The position numbers were made by a program, and so were the translations under genes. The notes under the pieces were generated by a model, which saw only the letters and a list, made by a program, of their open reading frames with translations, was not told the DNA's origin and did no database searches. Of a DNA stretch of 64,000 nt, positions 19,614 to 30,387 are shown piece after piece (the stretch's first letter is position 1; every line of letters starts with the position of its first letter). Source of the stretch: Paraphoma chrysanthemicola (taxonomy: Eukaryota; Ascomycota; Dothideomycetes; Pleosporales; Phaeosphaeriaceae); contig JAGMWG010000003.1 in assembly GCA_020744225.1 (NCBI GenBank), positions 1,054,001 to 1,118,000 of the forward strand, read 5' to 3'.

Positions 19614-21707
19614 ATGCCTCCTCTAAACAAGGCCATTGCCACCTACCACAGCATCAACGCCCTATACTGGCGAAATGCCACCGGCGAGCTACTTGCCATC
19701 GAAGGCAGCAACTCCAAGTCATTCCCAGAAGCATGGACACAATTGAAAGACATTGTCTGCTCGACCGACGGAGCATGGACCTCGCTTGAGCTTCCTTCAG
19801 GCAAGAAGATCAAGACCCTTCAGGTTACCGCCACCATCGAGGCTCTCCAGAGCATTCGCTCAAACTTCCCGCCATCATATCAGCAACAAGAGCTCAACAC
19901 CCAAGTGTCTGAGATCGAGCATGAGAACGGCCTCACTCTCGGCATGGTTGTGTCCCGACCAAAGTCGGTCAAGCCTGATGGATTCACCATCTGGGCCGAG
20001 CGCTTCATCCTCCTCGAGACGGAATTCCAGCCTTTTGCCTCTATTGGCAAGTCCAACGCACCTTGGGAGAGGCAACATCGTGAGACATGCGAGAAGATTG
20101 CTGAGATCTTCGAACGCAGGCTGAAGAACGTCTCCAAGGACGACCAGTGGGCTCATGGCGGCCGCGAGATCTTCCTAAACCGTGTTTTCGGCTATGTCGA
20201 CAAGAACGTTCCCATCCAGTGCGCTCTGCCCGCCTTTCCCTGCAAGTCTCCCAATCCGAACAAGGTTGGTGGTATCATGCCCGATCTTGCTGAGCACATC
20301 GCCATGGACGTGCTCCACGACTTCATTAAGGAGGTCAACACTGTCTACGAGCCTGGTGCGACTATGTGGGTCATCAACGATGGCCACGTTTTCTCCGACT
20401 GCAGTAAGTTATATCGCCAATTCACTCCTACAATCTGCTAACAATTGATAGTTGGTGTTGATGATGAGATGATCGATACCTACGATGCATGCATGGCCGC
20501 CATCTTCAACCAACGCTTCCCTAACGAGGACACTGCGGCCCCAACCATCAAGTTCAAGGGCCTCAAGAACATCTTTGCTGCCGATTCGGAAGGTTTCCGC
20601 GGCTTGGAGAAGTTGCTCCGCGACGCACACAAAATGCCCCACCCTGTCAAGACCAAGCTTACTGGCGAGGCTGAGCTTTGCAGAAAGCTCATGTTGGGTA
20701 TTGGTGGACCGGATCGCAACTATATTCGCCAATTGATCACGGAGCAGGAGCCCGATGCGCTCGGCTTGTACCGTGGCCAGACCCGCTTCATGTTGGAGGA
20801 TCTTGCGGATATTCCCTCGGTCAAGAGCATGAGCGGCAAGCAGAAGAAGAAGACTGCCGCTCTCGTTGCCGAGGAGATGATGTCTCGCAACCAAGCATAC
20901 TCCAATTTGACGGAGCTCCTCCTTCCCAACTACGTCCGTCTATCCATTCACGCACACAACAATGCTGGTCCCAAGTTCGCCGTTCGTCTGTTGCCTGCAG
21001 ACAGGGTTCGCGCGATAGACTGCCTGGAAACTCGCCTGGAGCCAAACCCAGTGTACGAGTTCCAGCTGCCGACCCCGTGGCACAACTCCATGATCAAGGT
21101 CGAGGGTGACGAGTACTTGTACCTTGCCCGTGCTCAGATCGCACGCAAGGCTCTTGAGACTCCCGAATTCTCTGGTTCTTGGGTCGAAGGCCCGGACGGC
21201 TCATACTTCAGCCTCAAGCGCAAGACTGGCGCTGCCACAGAAGAGGCTGCCGCGCCTACCAAGCTCAACATCCCAGAGAGCACCCCGGCTGGCAAGATCA
21301 GCGTCTTCAACCAGCAGAAGAAGAGCACCATTGTCATTGTCTCGCCCATTGCCGAGAAGAAGAACCCCATCATCATCTGCTCACCGGTTGTCGGCAAGAA
21401 CCCCATCATTGTCAACTCACCCACCGTCGAGGGACAAAGGCCCATCGTCATCTGCTCACCCGGAAAGCAGAGCATGTTCTCGCCCATCGCCGAGAAGGTC
21501 CGCTCTCCCATCGGTGCCCCAATCGCTCGCCGCAAGACCTCAGTCTTCACCAACGCCGAGAAGGGCCCAACCGTCTCTGTCTCGCCCATTGGGCCTCAAG
21601 GCATCAGGCGCCAGGATACTCACTTCGTGCAGTCGAAGGAGAGGAACAAGCTTCGCAGCCTTCTTCCTGTTATCTCGATGATGCGCTCGTTGAGGGGCCA
21701 GTCGTAA
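19614..21707 (+). CDS. Isocyanide synthase / Dit1-PvcA family protein
   Basis: Two exons, 19614-20403 and 20452-21707, are joined across a 48-nt intron (gtaagt...gctaac...gatag), giving 681 residues. The PvcA/Dit1 catalytic region lies in the middle: the hallmark FPCKSPNPNKVGG (about residues 207-219), then DLAEHIAMDVLHDF, WVINDGHVFSDCIGVDD, and LGLYRGQTRF further on. Family members turn an amino acid, often tyrosine, into an isocyanide or an N-formyl derivative using Fe and 2-oxoglutarate (PvcA/IsnA), or make N-formyl-tyrosine (yeast Dit1). Unusually, the last about 140 residues form an extra tail with many Ser-Pro pairs in imperfect repeats (NPIIICSPVVGKNPIIVNSP...). Yeast Dit1 is about 536 residues. 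Neighbours are a divergent P450 and a downstream DJ-1 protein. The substrate is not shown by the sequence. Confidence 0.9.
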
Positions 21708-22403
21708 AGCGTGGCTACTGTCGGTTGTTTCATTTCAAGCTTCGTTCACTTCCATCTGTCCTCTTGGTGCTGTAATTGACGAGGCATGATAAAAAGATAC
21801 ACCTAGCTAGTAGGGTTTGCATTCGAGGCGTTCTGGGATATCGGCGCATGGGAGGCTGACATCGATTCGGGACTACCCAGACTGTACGTCGCACACCGCG
21901 ATTTTCATAGCATCGTTTAACTGTTCAAATACTCAACCTGACTTTCTTAAATCGCTTGAATCCGTGTTAAATCTGCAAATTGCAATAGCCTCGTCGTTTC
22001 CAGCTTCCTTCGCTTAGGCCCCCAGCCCTACAATCTCCCCGCATCGAATGTTTTCTGGATTTCCGACGTGCAGAAACGCGCGCAAATCAACTCAAGCCTC
22101 ATAGTGCCCTCTCAACTGCTCTCATACCAGTGCCAAGGCATCTGGATGATAGATGCGGCCCTTACTCCACCTTTAATCGTCCTTCATTGCCGGACAAGGC
22201 GAGGCGTGACGCCGCCGAGAAATCTTTGGCTGTTATGCAATATGAGTTGAATCTACCTCGCGCGCCTGAGAGCGATCGTGACTCAGGGAGAGCGTTACAA
22301 AATCAGCGGAAAGCGCGAGGGTAAAGGTGACCACGAGCTGGCTAGACATTCTTTTCGCTCCTCTTGCTGTATACTTTGTCTTCTCTATCGTTGCTTTATC
22401 AAG
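21708..22403. other. Intergenic, nothing recognised
   Basis: This is 696 bp between the synthase and the DJ-1 gene. It holds the synthase 3' end and the DJ-1 promoter. No gene or repeat is supported. Confidence 0.4.
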
Positions 22404-23223
22404 ATGGGCATCTTTCGGGTCGTCGCGGCTGGCGTGTGCCTTTTGAGTAGTCTCTCATTCACGGTTGAAGCAGTAGCCGGTATGTACTAACATTCGAACA
22501 CCGTTCAAACGGAGAAAGAGTGATCGACGGCAGTTAACAGACACAGTCAATACCAGTGCGCCGCTGACATATGGCATCGTCCTCTTCCGAATGTTCGATG
22601 TGCTAGACGTTTTCGGCCCAACTGAAGTCCTGCAATTCGTCAGTTCGAGCTTCAAGACGGACATCGTATACATTGCTGAGACCTTGGACCCGGTCACGAC
22701 GAGGCCAACCCTTGCTGCGATGAACCCACTGAACAGCTCGGTCTACCCATCTCTGACTCCAACACACACCTTTGCGACAGCACCCGAACTCGATGTTCTC
22801 ATCCTAGCAGGCGGTCCAGGATGGCGTAACCCAGCCTTGAACGCTACCCTCGACTACATCCGCACGACGGCACCAAAGATCAAACAAGTCATTACCATTT
22901 GCACGGGCTCTGCGCTCGCTGCCAGAGCAGGCATCTTGACGGGCAGGAAGGCAACGACAAACAAGTCGTCGTGGCCGAATGCCGTCACAGCGGGTCCCAA
23001 CACGACTTGGGTGCCGAGTGCACGATGGGTAGAGGACTACTCCAGTGAGCCACCCGTCTGGAGCTCTTCGGGTGTCACGGCTGGAATCGACTTGATGCTA
23101 CATTGGGTAGAGCAAACATACAACAAGGAGAATGCGACGAACATTGCGAAGTTCATGGAGCATGTAAGGATCAGGGATCCAACCTATGATCCATTTGCGA
23201 GGAACGAAACGGTGGTAGAGTGA
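22404..23223 (+). CDS. Secreted DJ-1/PfpI superfamily protein (isonitrile hydratase-like)
   Basis: Two exons, 22404-22479 and 22541-23223 (61-nt intron, gtatgt...aacag), give 252 residues. MGIFRVVAAGVCLLSSLSFTV is a signal peptide. The mature part is a class I glutamine-amidotransferase-like/DJ-1 fold: GIVLFRMFDVLDVFGP, DVLILAGGPGWRN, and the nucleophile elbow ITICTGSALAARAG with the conserved Cys. Several Asn-X-Ser/Thr sites fit a secreted protein. This GATase1 subgroup includes bacterial isonitrile hydratase and fungal homologues found in isocyanide clusters, as well as many proteins of unknown activity. It lies in tandem after the isocyanide synthase. Isocyanide hydration is an inference from family and neighbourhood. 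Confidence 0.85.
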
Positions 23224-24495
23224 GACGTGGGTGCGATCGGCTGCAGGTGGGAACTACCCGTGTTGGAGTTTTGTATCGGGTCTTTAGGCCAGACTTGAGC
23301 TGTCCGTTTATCGTCACATCATGTGCACAGCGGTCGTCTGCATATCGAATCACAGGGTACTCCTCCGTGTGTCGTGTCCAAGTTGCTACAAAATTACCAA
23401 GCTGCGCAGTAGCACGGCAGACGCACAGAAGCCGTTGAGAACTTCCAACACTGATAACATCTTCAAATATGCATCTCAGGCTTCACGGTGTCATTCATGT
23501 AAACCATGCACAGTCATCCAGTTCCCGCAGTGGTTCCCACGCCACCAACACGCACGCGCACCATGTCACGCACCGCGCCTGCCAGGTCCAATCAAGCTAC
23601 CACGCTGCCGGAACTCAACAGACCCATTCTTTCCGCGATCGCAATATACATTCAATCTATCGCACGTTGTTTTCATCACCACAGCCTGTAAGCGCACATG
23701 TCAATCGAACGCACGTTAGCGGCCCGTTCCAACACATCCGTCCACGGCTCGGCGACGCTGATCCTTCGGCCTCGCTACAATATGCCTCATGCTTTCGCTG
23801 AATCCTTGTTTACGAGCACGGGAGAAGAACGTCGTGAGATGCAGTCGTGATAGAGGCGTAGAAATGTGCTCAAAGTCACTCTTTCAGTGGGTCTTGCTAA
23901 CGGAAACAGGAAAGGTGGGGCGTGGGTAAGAGGCTTGATAACGTTGCTGCTCGCTTGTGCATGTAGATATCTGGTACCAAGACTTGTCAAGACGGTACGT
24001 GTGCGGCGAATGTGTGTTGATGCGCGCGCTGTGGTGCTTGTGTAAGGTTGGATTGGAGGTTGGGATGCGGTGAGATGGCAGATGGGGCAGAAGGATGATT
24101 GGAGTCTTGGACGTTTGTCGTGTTACGCCCAGGGTTGTGCGAAGGTTTGCGCACTAATGTTCATGTATCTCGGGGATGAGTGAAAAGCTTAAGAAGGTCG
24201 GAAGTTTTCTAATATTTCAAGCTTTCGTTCTTGTCTCAATAGTCAAGTCTTTTGATCGATTTGAAAGGCAGTCGATTGAGCCTTGTACCTACCTCGCAGA
24301 GCTGCTCACCTGATTGCCGCTTCCGATTACACTTCACCGCCCGAGAAACTGCTCTTAATCTGCTCGTCTCATCTTCGACCTCTATCATTTCAACCTCATT
24401 TCTCTCGCAACGCTCCTCTCAGTCTTATACGCATTCGTTACCCGACAATCGTCTTTGACCTCCACTCGCGCCCCACCCCCAAAGAACCAGCGAAG
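23224..24495. other. Intergenic upstream of the copper transporter
   Basis: This is 1.27 kb with no supported gene. An exact TGTGCTCA lies at 23865-23872 (see separate entry). The last about 200 bp before the Ctr ATG are pyrimidine-rich, as in a 5' leader. Confidence 0.4.
23865..23872 (+). promoter_or_regulatory. TGTGCTCA, candidate copper-starvation (Mac1-type) element
   Basis: This is an exact TGTGCTCA about 620 bp upstream of the Ctr start. It matches, as I recall it, the element described for the copper regulator Mac1/MacA in Aspergillus, and contains the yeast Mac1 core GCTC. The same 8-mer also occurs inside a coding region near 57377, so chance is possible. Confidence 0.25.
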
Positions 24496-25468
24496 ATGAA
24501 CCACGACATGATGATGACCTCGGCCTCAATGGCTATGTCGCCCACTGGAACCGCCGCTATGGCTATGCCATCGGCGACTGGCAAGTCTGGAGGAATGGGC
24601 GGCATGAGCATGGGCGGATCCTGCAAGATTAGTGTGAGTAGCTTCATGTTCTACTAAATATTGCGACCAACGGCTAATGAAACTGAAGATGCTGTGGAAC
24701 TGGTACACCGTCGACTCATGTAGGGCTCGCCATTTCTCCTTCCTTCCTTGACCGCAAGGCGGAGTCTGTCTCCGCGGAGCCATCGTGAGATGCACTTCAC
24801 GACTGCCGATCGAGAGACAACAGAAAACAAATACTCGACTGTTGCACCAAGACGTGACACAATAACGGGTCCGGTGCCGACGTGGTGCAGTCCTAGAGCA
24901 CATCTCGCACAAGCACACTTCTCATCAACATCGCTCGACTACATTCACTTGTCAAACTAATAGCACTAACTTCTTCACCCTAGGCTTCATTTCCAGGTCA
25001 TGGCACATCACATCCAAAGGCATGTTTGCTGGTTCGTGTATCGGTGTTATTCTCCTCGTCATCGCCCTTGAGTTCCTGCGCCGCGCCGGCAAGGAATACG
25101 ATCGCTTCATCGTCGCGCAGTACCTCAAGACGAACTCTCCAACTACCCACGTCGCCTCATCCGCCAGTAGCGATGTCGACCACAACAAGGCACCGGCAAC
25201 CACTTCCATTGCCGCACACACCCCTGCCGCGCCTCAGCGATTCCGCCCGAATATCCTCCAACAGGGTATCCGCGCGTTGCTACACATGCTACAATTCGCC
25301 GTGGCATACTTTGTCATGTTGCTCGCCATGTACTACAACGGCTACATTATTATTTGCATCTTCATTGGGGCGTTCCTCGGATACTTCATCTTCGGCTACG
25401 AGAGCCTGGCGGTGAATCAGGGTGGACAAGATCGCATGCAGCCAAACGCGACGGTCTGCTGTGGTTAG
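24496..25468 (+). CDS. Ctr-family high-affinity copper transporter
   Basis: Three exons, 24496-24633, 24689-24719 and 24984-25468, give 217 residues. The second intron is long for this window (264 nt, donor gtaggg). The Met-rich N-terminus (MNHDMMMT..., GGMGGMSMGG) collects Cu(I). Then come MLWNWYTVDSCFISRSWH, TM1 (GMFAGSCIGVILLVIALEFL), a cytosolic loop, TM2 with the MxxxM copper path (MLLAMYYNGY) and TM3 with the GxxxG packing motif (GAFLGYFIFG). The C-terminus ends VCCG, a Cu-binding Cys pair. These are the defining features of the trimeric Ctr channel. The frame continues after the stop through two further TAG codons (see the following entry). A metallothionein gene lies 0.7 kb downstream on the other strand. 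Confidence 0.92.
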
Positions 25469-25834
25469 GTCCCTGCTGACTTCGCATCGCTCTGGAAGGC
25501 ATCCAAAAGAGTCTGGAAGAGCATTGTCGTCTAGGCAACAACTAAAGCTGTCAGGAGTGTGGTCCAGATGTCGTCGAAAGTTGCGACAGACTTGGCTCAA
25601 GTGGTATCTAAAGCTTGGGAAGATATGGTCTAGGTGACACTGAGAGTGGCCAACTGGGTCCTGCTTACGGTAATCCGTCTATGGTCCGGCGTACAGCTCC
25701 TGGTGCTACTCATGCTACAATGCGTGTTTGCATTGCCAGGTTTCCTTCAGTGGTGCGTCTTCCAAGTCGTACAGTGGCTGGACTGGCTATTTGGCATAGT
25801 CTGCCTGTGCGCCTGCTGCTGCCCCGAGACCTGA
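25469..25834 (+). other. Possible lost C-terminal extension or dead gene in the Ctr frame
   Basis: The same reading frame as the Ctr gene stays protein-like after its TAG (25466): 21 codons (VPADFASLWKASKRVWKS...), TAG at 25532, 32 codons (ATTKAVRSVVQMSSKV...), TAG at 25631, then 67 codons that are strongly hydrophobic (VANWVLLTVIRLWSG..., FQVVQWLDWLFG) and end CLCACCCPET. All three stops are TAG. Either a longer ancestral protein was cut by CAG-to-TAG changes, or this is an unrelated dead gene or chance. Confidence 0.35.
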
Positions 25835-26189
25835 TGAGTACGGGTCAGTGATTAGGTATGGCTCTAGTTAACAGTAATCGAATCAAGCTCTGATGGGAAT
25901 TCTTCTGCCTTTACACGCATATGGATTGTTTGCCGACGCGAGTGCCTCAAAATTGACAAGTGTAGCGCTTTGATAACATCACTTGCGATCACGATGAAGT
26001 ATGAATGCAGAACTTTCGATTTATTGTGGTATCTCAAACACTTGATCCAACTCCTAAGACGAAATTTTGCCACTCAATCATTGCCAATTTATCTACCGTA
26101 ACGTCAGCCAGATGCAGAAGATCTAACACAATTGCAAGACTCACCATCTTCATTCCTTCATCTGCGTATCGACATCGACAATCGATGAC

Positions 26190-26355
26190 TTATTGGTGCT
26201 GAAACAGAGTTAGCATTGACAGTGAACTTGAGAGAAGATCGAATCAAAGGGAAACATACAGGGCAGTCAGTGCACGAGCACGACTGTCCGCATCCGCAGT
26301 TGTCGCCGCAGTTGCATGCGCCGTTGGAAGTGCAGCCGCAGTCTGAGCCTGGCAT
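26190..26355 (-). CDS. Copper metallothionein, 34 residues
   Basis: Two exons, 26260-26355 and 26190-26198, are separated by a 61-nt intron (26199-26259; gtatgt...gctaac...cag). The second exon holds only His, Gln and the stop. The protein starts MPGSDCGC and has nine Cys in 34 residues at positions 6, 8, 14, 16, 20, 22, 26, 28 and 31, mostly as CxC pairs spaced as in small fungal copper metallothioneins. Without splicing the frame would run on into a Cys-free tail, which supports the intron. A TATAAA on the minus strand lies at 26434-26439, 79 nt before the ATG. Its job is cytosolic Cu(I) buffering. It is convergent with the Ctr copper transporter. Confidence 0.9.
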
Positions 26356-27067
26356 TTTGATTGAATTTGTTTGGTGTTGGTGGTTTGTGTGAAGTAAAAA
26401 TCTTTCTGGTTGTAATTTGAAGTGAGATTTGTGTTTATAAAGCTTTGTATGTGATGATAGAAAAAGACTACGATGAAGGAAGATATGAATCGATTTATAT
26501 ACACCCGTTGCGCGACTTGTGCGGTCCTACGCCCAGCCCAGCCTCACGCACTACCGTCAACTCGGTTCGTTTGCCACTTCCTAACCTGGCATCCGCCGTT
26601 TCGATTTCGCACAAGTCGCTCACCCTCACAGCCTGCCTTCGGCCCATCGGTCGCATCGACCAATGCTCGCACGACACTTTGAAACACTACCTCGCACCGT
26701 CGCTCTAGGCACTCTACACAATTAGCCAGAATGCTGGCTGCGTGACTGCGCGACTTGTGCGTTTGGTAAGAGAAGGGCGCTAGAAGTGCGCTAGAGGTGG
26801 GAAAAAGTGGGGTGAGGGTATTGTGCAGGTGGAGCTAGAGCACTTGGCGGGCGTGTTTGGGGCGGTGATCAGGGACGGGTTTTGCTGCGTCATTGTGTAC
26901 CACTCGGCTGGTGAAGCGCGAGAGACATGTGATGTGAGATATGAGTTGCCCGGTCTTGGGTTTCAGTCGCTTTGGGATGATATATATTACGACAAACATA
27001 TTGTGCTTGCTGTTTGAAATATTTATTCTTGACCTCTGACGAATCTATTTCTTCGTCTATACAAATA
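26356..27067. other. Metallothionein promoter and PMR1 3' region
   Basis: These 712 bp hold TATAAA (minus strand, 26434-26439) serving the metallothionein, and beyond that the 3' side of PMR1. No other gene is supported. Confidence 0.45.
26434..26439 (-). promoter_or_regulatory. TATA box of the metallothionein gene
   Basis: An exact TATAAA on the minus strand, 79 nt upstream of the metallothionein ATG. Highly inducible metallothionein genes usually have a strong TATA box. Confidence 0.5.
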
Positions 27068-30000
27068 TCATACAACGGTGCTGTACCCAGCCCCAAAGCC
27101 TCTTCTCGCTTTCCACCGGACGTAGTATTTCCTCCCCTCGTCGGCCCAGAAGACGCAACTTGCTACTGCTAATAGGTGGCATAGGTCAAGAAGACTCAGT
27201 GCCTCGGTTTGGAAGACGCTTTGCAGTGGTGGAAAGTAGACCACCATCATCTGCCCAACAAGAGATCCGGCAACAGCGTAATTGAACATCTTGTTGTCAA
27301 AGACACCAATCTCGCCTGTAAGCACAGACTTGGTGTTAGAGCGACAGGTAAGGGCGTTGAACATGTCGAATAGAACGAAGCAAGTGAAGGTCATGGTGGT
27401 ATCGCGTGCGGTGACTTCGCCATCAATGGACATTTCGCGGTAGTATGTGGTGAGCGTCCCAATCATGATGATTGTGGCTGATTGAAGAACGCGTTGGATT
27501 AGAGGCCGGGTAAGGACGCGGGCGTGTCGGTGACGCGGTGGAAGGGCCATGACGGCTGGATCGACTGGTTCGACACCGAGAGACTGGGCGGGGGGACCAT
27601 CCATGAGAATGTCTGCGGTGCACGTCAGTATATTGTCAATCTGAGGAATGTCAGTCATATAACATACTGATCCACAGAATCTGCATAGCGTTGAGCGGAT
27701 TTTGGAAGCCCAAGAAAGTGCTGACCAGGACCAAGCTCAATGCAGCAGCACTGGTGCTCAGCTGAAAGGTCAAGAAGTTCTGGATGTTGTAAAAGATACC
27801 CTTGCCCTCCTCGATCGCATTCAGAATGGTTGCAAAGTTGTCGTCCGTCAATATCATGTCTGCGGCCTCTTTGGCAACGTCTGTTCCCAGACGACCCATC
27901 GAGATGCCAATATCCGCCTTCTTCAAAGCTGGCGCATCGTTCACACCGTCTCCCGTCATGGCTACGACATCGCCACGGGACTGAAGCGCTCGGATGATCT
28001 TCATCTTGTGCTCAGGGCTGGTGCGCGCGAAAATTGAGGTCGTTGCGATAGCCTGGGCAAGCTCCTCCTCGCTCATTTGGTCCAGCTCGTCACCGCAGAT
28101 GACCGACCTCCCAATGGCCGAATTTGCGATGATGGGCATTCCGAGGCTTCTGCCGATAGCGATGGCGGTAGTTTCTGCGTCACCAGTGATCATAATCACC
28201 TTGACCTTGCCCGCCATAAGGCGCCGAATGGCTTTCTCTACGCCCTTTCTCGGAGGATCGTTCATGCCGACGAGCCCAGCAAACACTAGACCACGATACT
28301 GCGCATCGTCACCGAGTCCAGACTTGGTAGGAAGAGCTGGTGTAGATGCCCCACTGCTACTCTTAGTTCGTCCCTTGGAAGCGCCACTCGCAAATCCAAG
28401 TACGCGCAATCCTTCTTGTGCCATTGCTTCCGCCGCCTTCGTTGCCTCTTGCTTGCGCGCTTGATCTAAAATGACCTCCCTTCCATCAGCAGTAACATAG
28501 GTATCGCAGCGGTCCAAAATTCTTTCCAGAGCGCCCTTGATATAAGCAACATCAGCGCCTGGTGTGAGCCCAGCGCCCAGGCTTCCATTGATGACAACGC
28601 CCATCCATTTCCTTTCAGAGCTGAACGGAGTTTCGAATTTGCGCTCACCCAGCCTTTCGCGAACATCATCCTCGCCAAATGCATCCAGAAGATCAAGGAG
28701 GGCGACATCTGTAGGCTGGCCAACCCAACGACTTTTGGCTAATGAGTTGTCGTCTCCCGAAGTCGATGACAGGACTGCAGCAGTAGACGCTGATGCGGCC
28801 TGGTCACTCAGTAGACGGGCGTTGTTTACGATATTGCCGATGCGTAGAATGTTTCGAGTCGGGGAGTCTAAGTCCGAAGTGTCCTTCTTCTGGGTGACGT
28901 CTGTCGGTGTGGACTCACCAAAGTGCCAAATTTTGGTGACAGTCATGTGATTGGTGGTCAGTGTGCCTGCATACGATGTCAGCCCGTGTTTTTTGTGCGC
29001 AAACGAGTGTCTTACCTGTCTTGTCGGTACAGACAACGTTGACTGTCGCCAGTGTTTCCACACTCGGAAGACGTCGGACAATTGCGTCCCGCTTCGACAT
29101 GCGAAGCACGCCCAAGGCGAGGGTCACAGTGACAATGATAGGAAGTCCTTCTGGAATGGCGGCAACAGCCAGTGACACGCCGATCTGGAAGACTTCGAGG
29201 AGGGCCCAGCCTCTCCAAAGCCCTACGAGGCCGATGAAGGCAATCACACCAAACGACATGTAGCTCAGGTCCTTTCCAAGTCGATCCATAGACAGCTGCA
29301 ATGGAGTGCGCGGACTCTCAATCTCCTGCAAAGATGCTGAGATGGCTCCGAACTCTGTCTTGCCTCCTGTTCCAATAACGATTCCCTGGCCGTATCCCGA
29401 CCGCACCAATGTTCCCATAAAGGCAATGTTCTTTTGATCATTGAGCCGGATATCTGCACCGACTGTGCCCGCAGCTTCGGAGGCATAGAAAGGCGAGCTT
29501 GAGCGCTGAAGTCCAGGTAGCGGGGTTATGGTGTCAGGCACCTTAGGAACCGGCTCGTTCTCTCCTGTGAGATTGGACTCGTCGATGGTGAGGTCTGCGG
29601 CATGCGTGATTCGAAGATCTGCAGGTATGCGGTCGCCGGTGTGGAAGAGTACGAGGTCGCCTGGGACCAGCAATGTCGCCGATATGGTAGCAGACTTGCG
29701 CTCTGCTGCTTCTAGTGACGCTGGGGTGTCTTTGAGATTGTCCAACTCTATGCTCTCTGTCGCATTTCCATTAGGCACACGTCTGTTAGGAACTGGGTCT
29801 GCTCCCGCGCGGATGATGTGCGCTGAGTGTGGAACTAATTGATTTAGTGCTTCCAGAGACTTCTCGGACCGGTATTCCTGCACGAATCCCACGGTCACCA
29901 CAATAGTGACAGCCACAGTTATGCTGACCGCATCGTCCAAATTGCCAATCACGACAGAAACGGCTGCGGATCCTAGCAGGAGCAGGATGAGTGTTTCCTT

Positions 30001-30387
30001 GAACTGCTTCAAGAAGCGCAACCACAGTGGCTCTGGTTCTTCGTGTGGCAGCTCATTGTGGCCGTGAATGTGTATGCGCGCCGAGGCGTCGGATGCGGAC
30101 AGGCCGTGGGTGACAGACGTCTGGAGCTTTTGCGCCGTCTCTTGCGAGGAAAGAAGAGAGTACGTGGATGTTATTGACTACACGGAGGGGTATTAGCCAG
30201 GGTCAAGCAGTCAATGCGCAGTCGTTGCGAGTGTCACGGGCAGAGCATAACAACGTACTGAAGGGGTTGAGCTCCGCTTCGGCGCAGGCTGCGGAGGCTG
30301 TAGCGAGGGCGACACGGCGCGCGGAGACTTGGAGTGGCCAGCTGCGCCATTGTACAGTGGCAGAGACGGAGTGGCAGCTCTTGACAT
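27068..30387 (-). CDS. PMR1: Golgi Ca2+/Mn2+ P-type ATPase (PMR1/SPCA)
   Basis: Four exons, 30259-30387, 29016-30177, 27668-28966 and 27068-27612, give 1044 residues. Introns are 30178-30258 (81 nt), 28967-29015 (49 nt, splitting the phosphorylation motif: CTDKTG-TLTT) and 27613-27667 (55 nt, joining LWI-N-ILMDGPPAQSLGVEP). P-type marks are the TGEN actuator loop, PEGLP in M4, DKTGTL with the phosphorylated Asp, and GDGVNDAPAL. The M6 block NILMDGPPAQSLGVEPVD is typical of SPCA pumps and not of SERCA. The first exon encodes a 43-residue Ser/Pro-rich tail found in filamentous fungi. It supplies Ca and Mn to the Golgi. It is divergent from RAD21. Confidence 0.95.

Noticed and set aside
20409..20894. 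Minus-strand frame across the synthase intron
   Set aside because: It is antisense to the conserved PvcA region, and the plus-strand gene explains the open frame.
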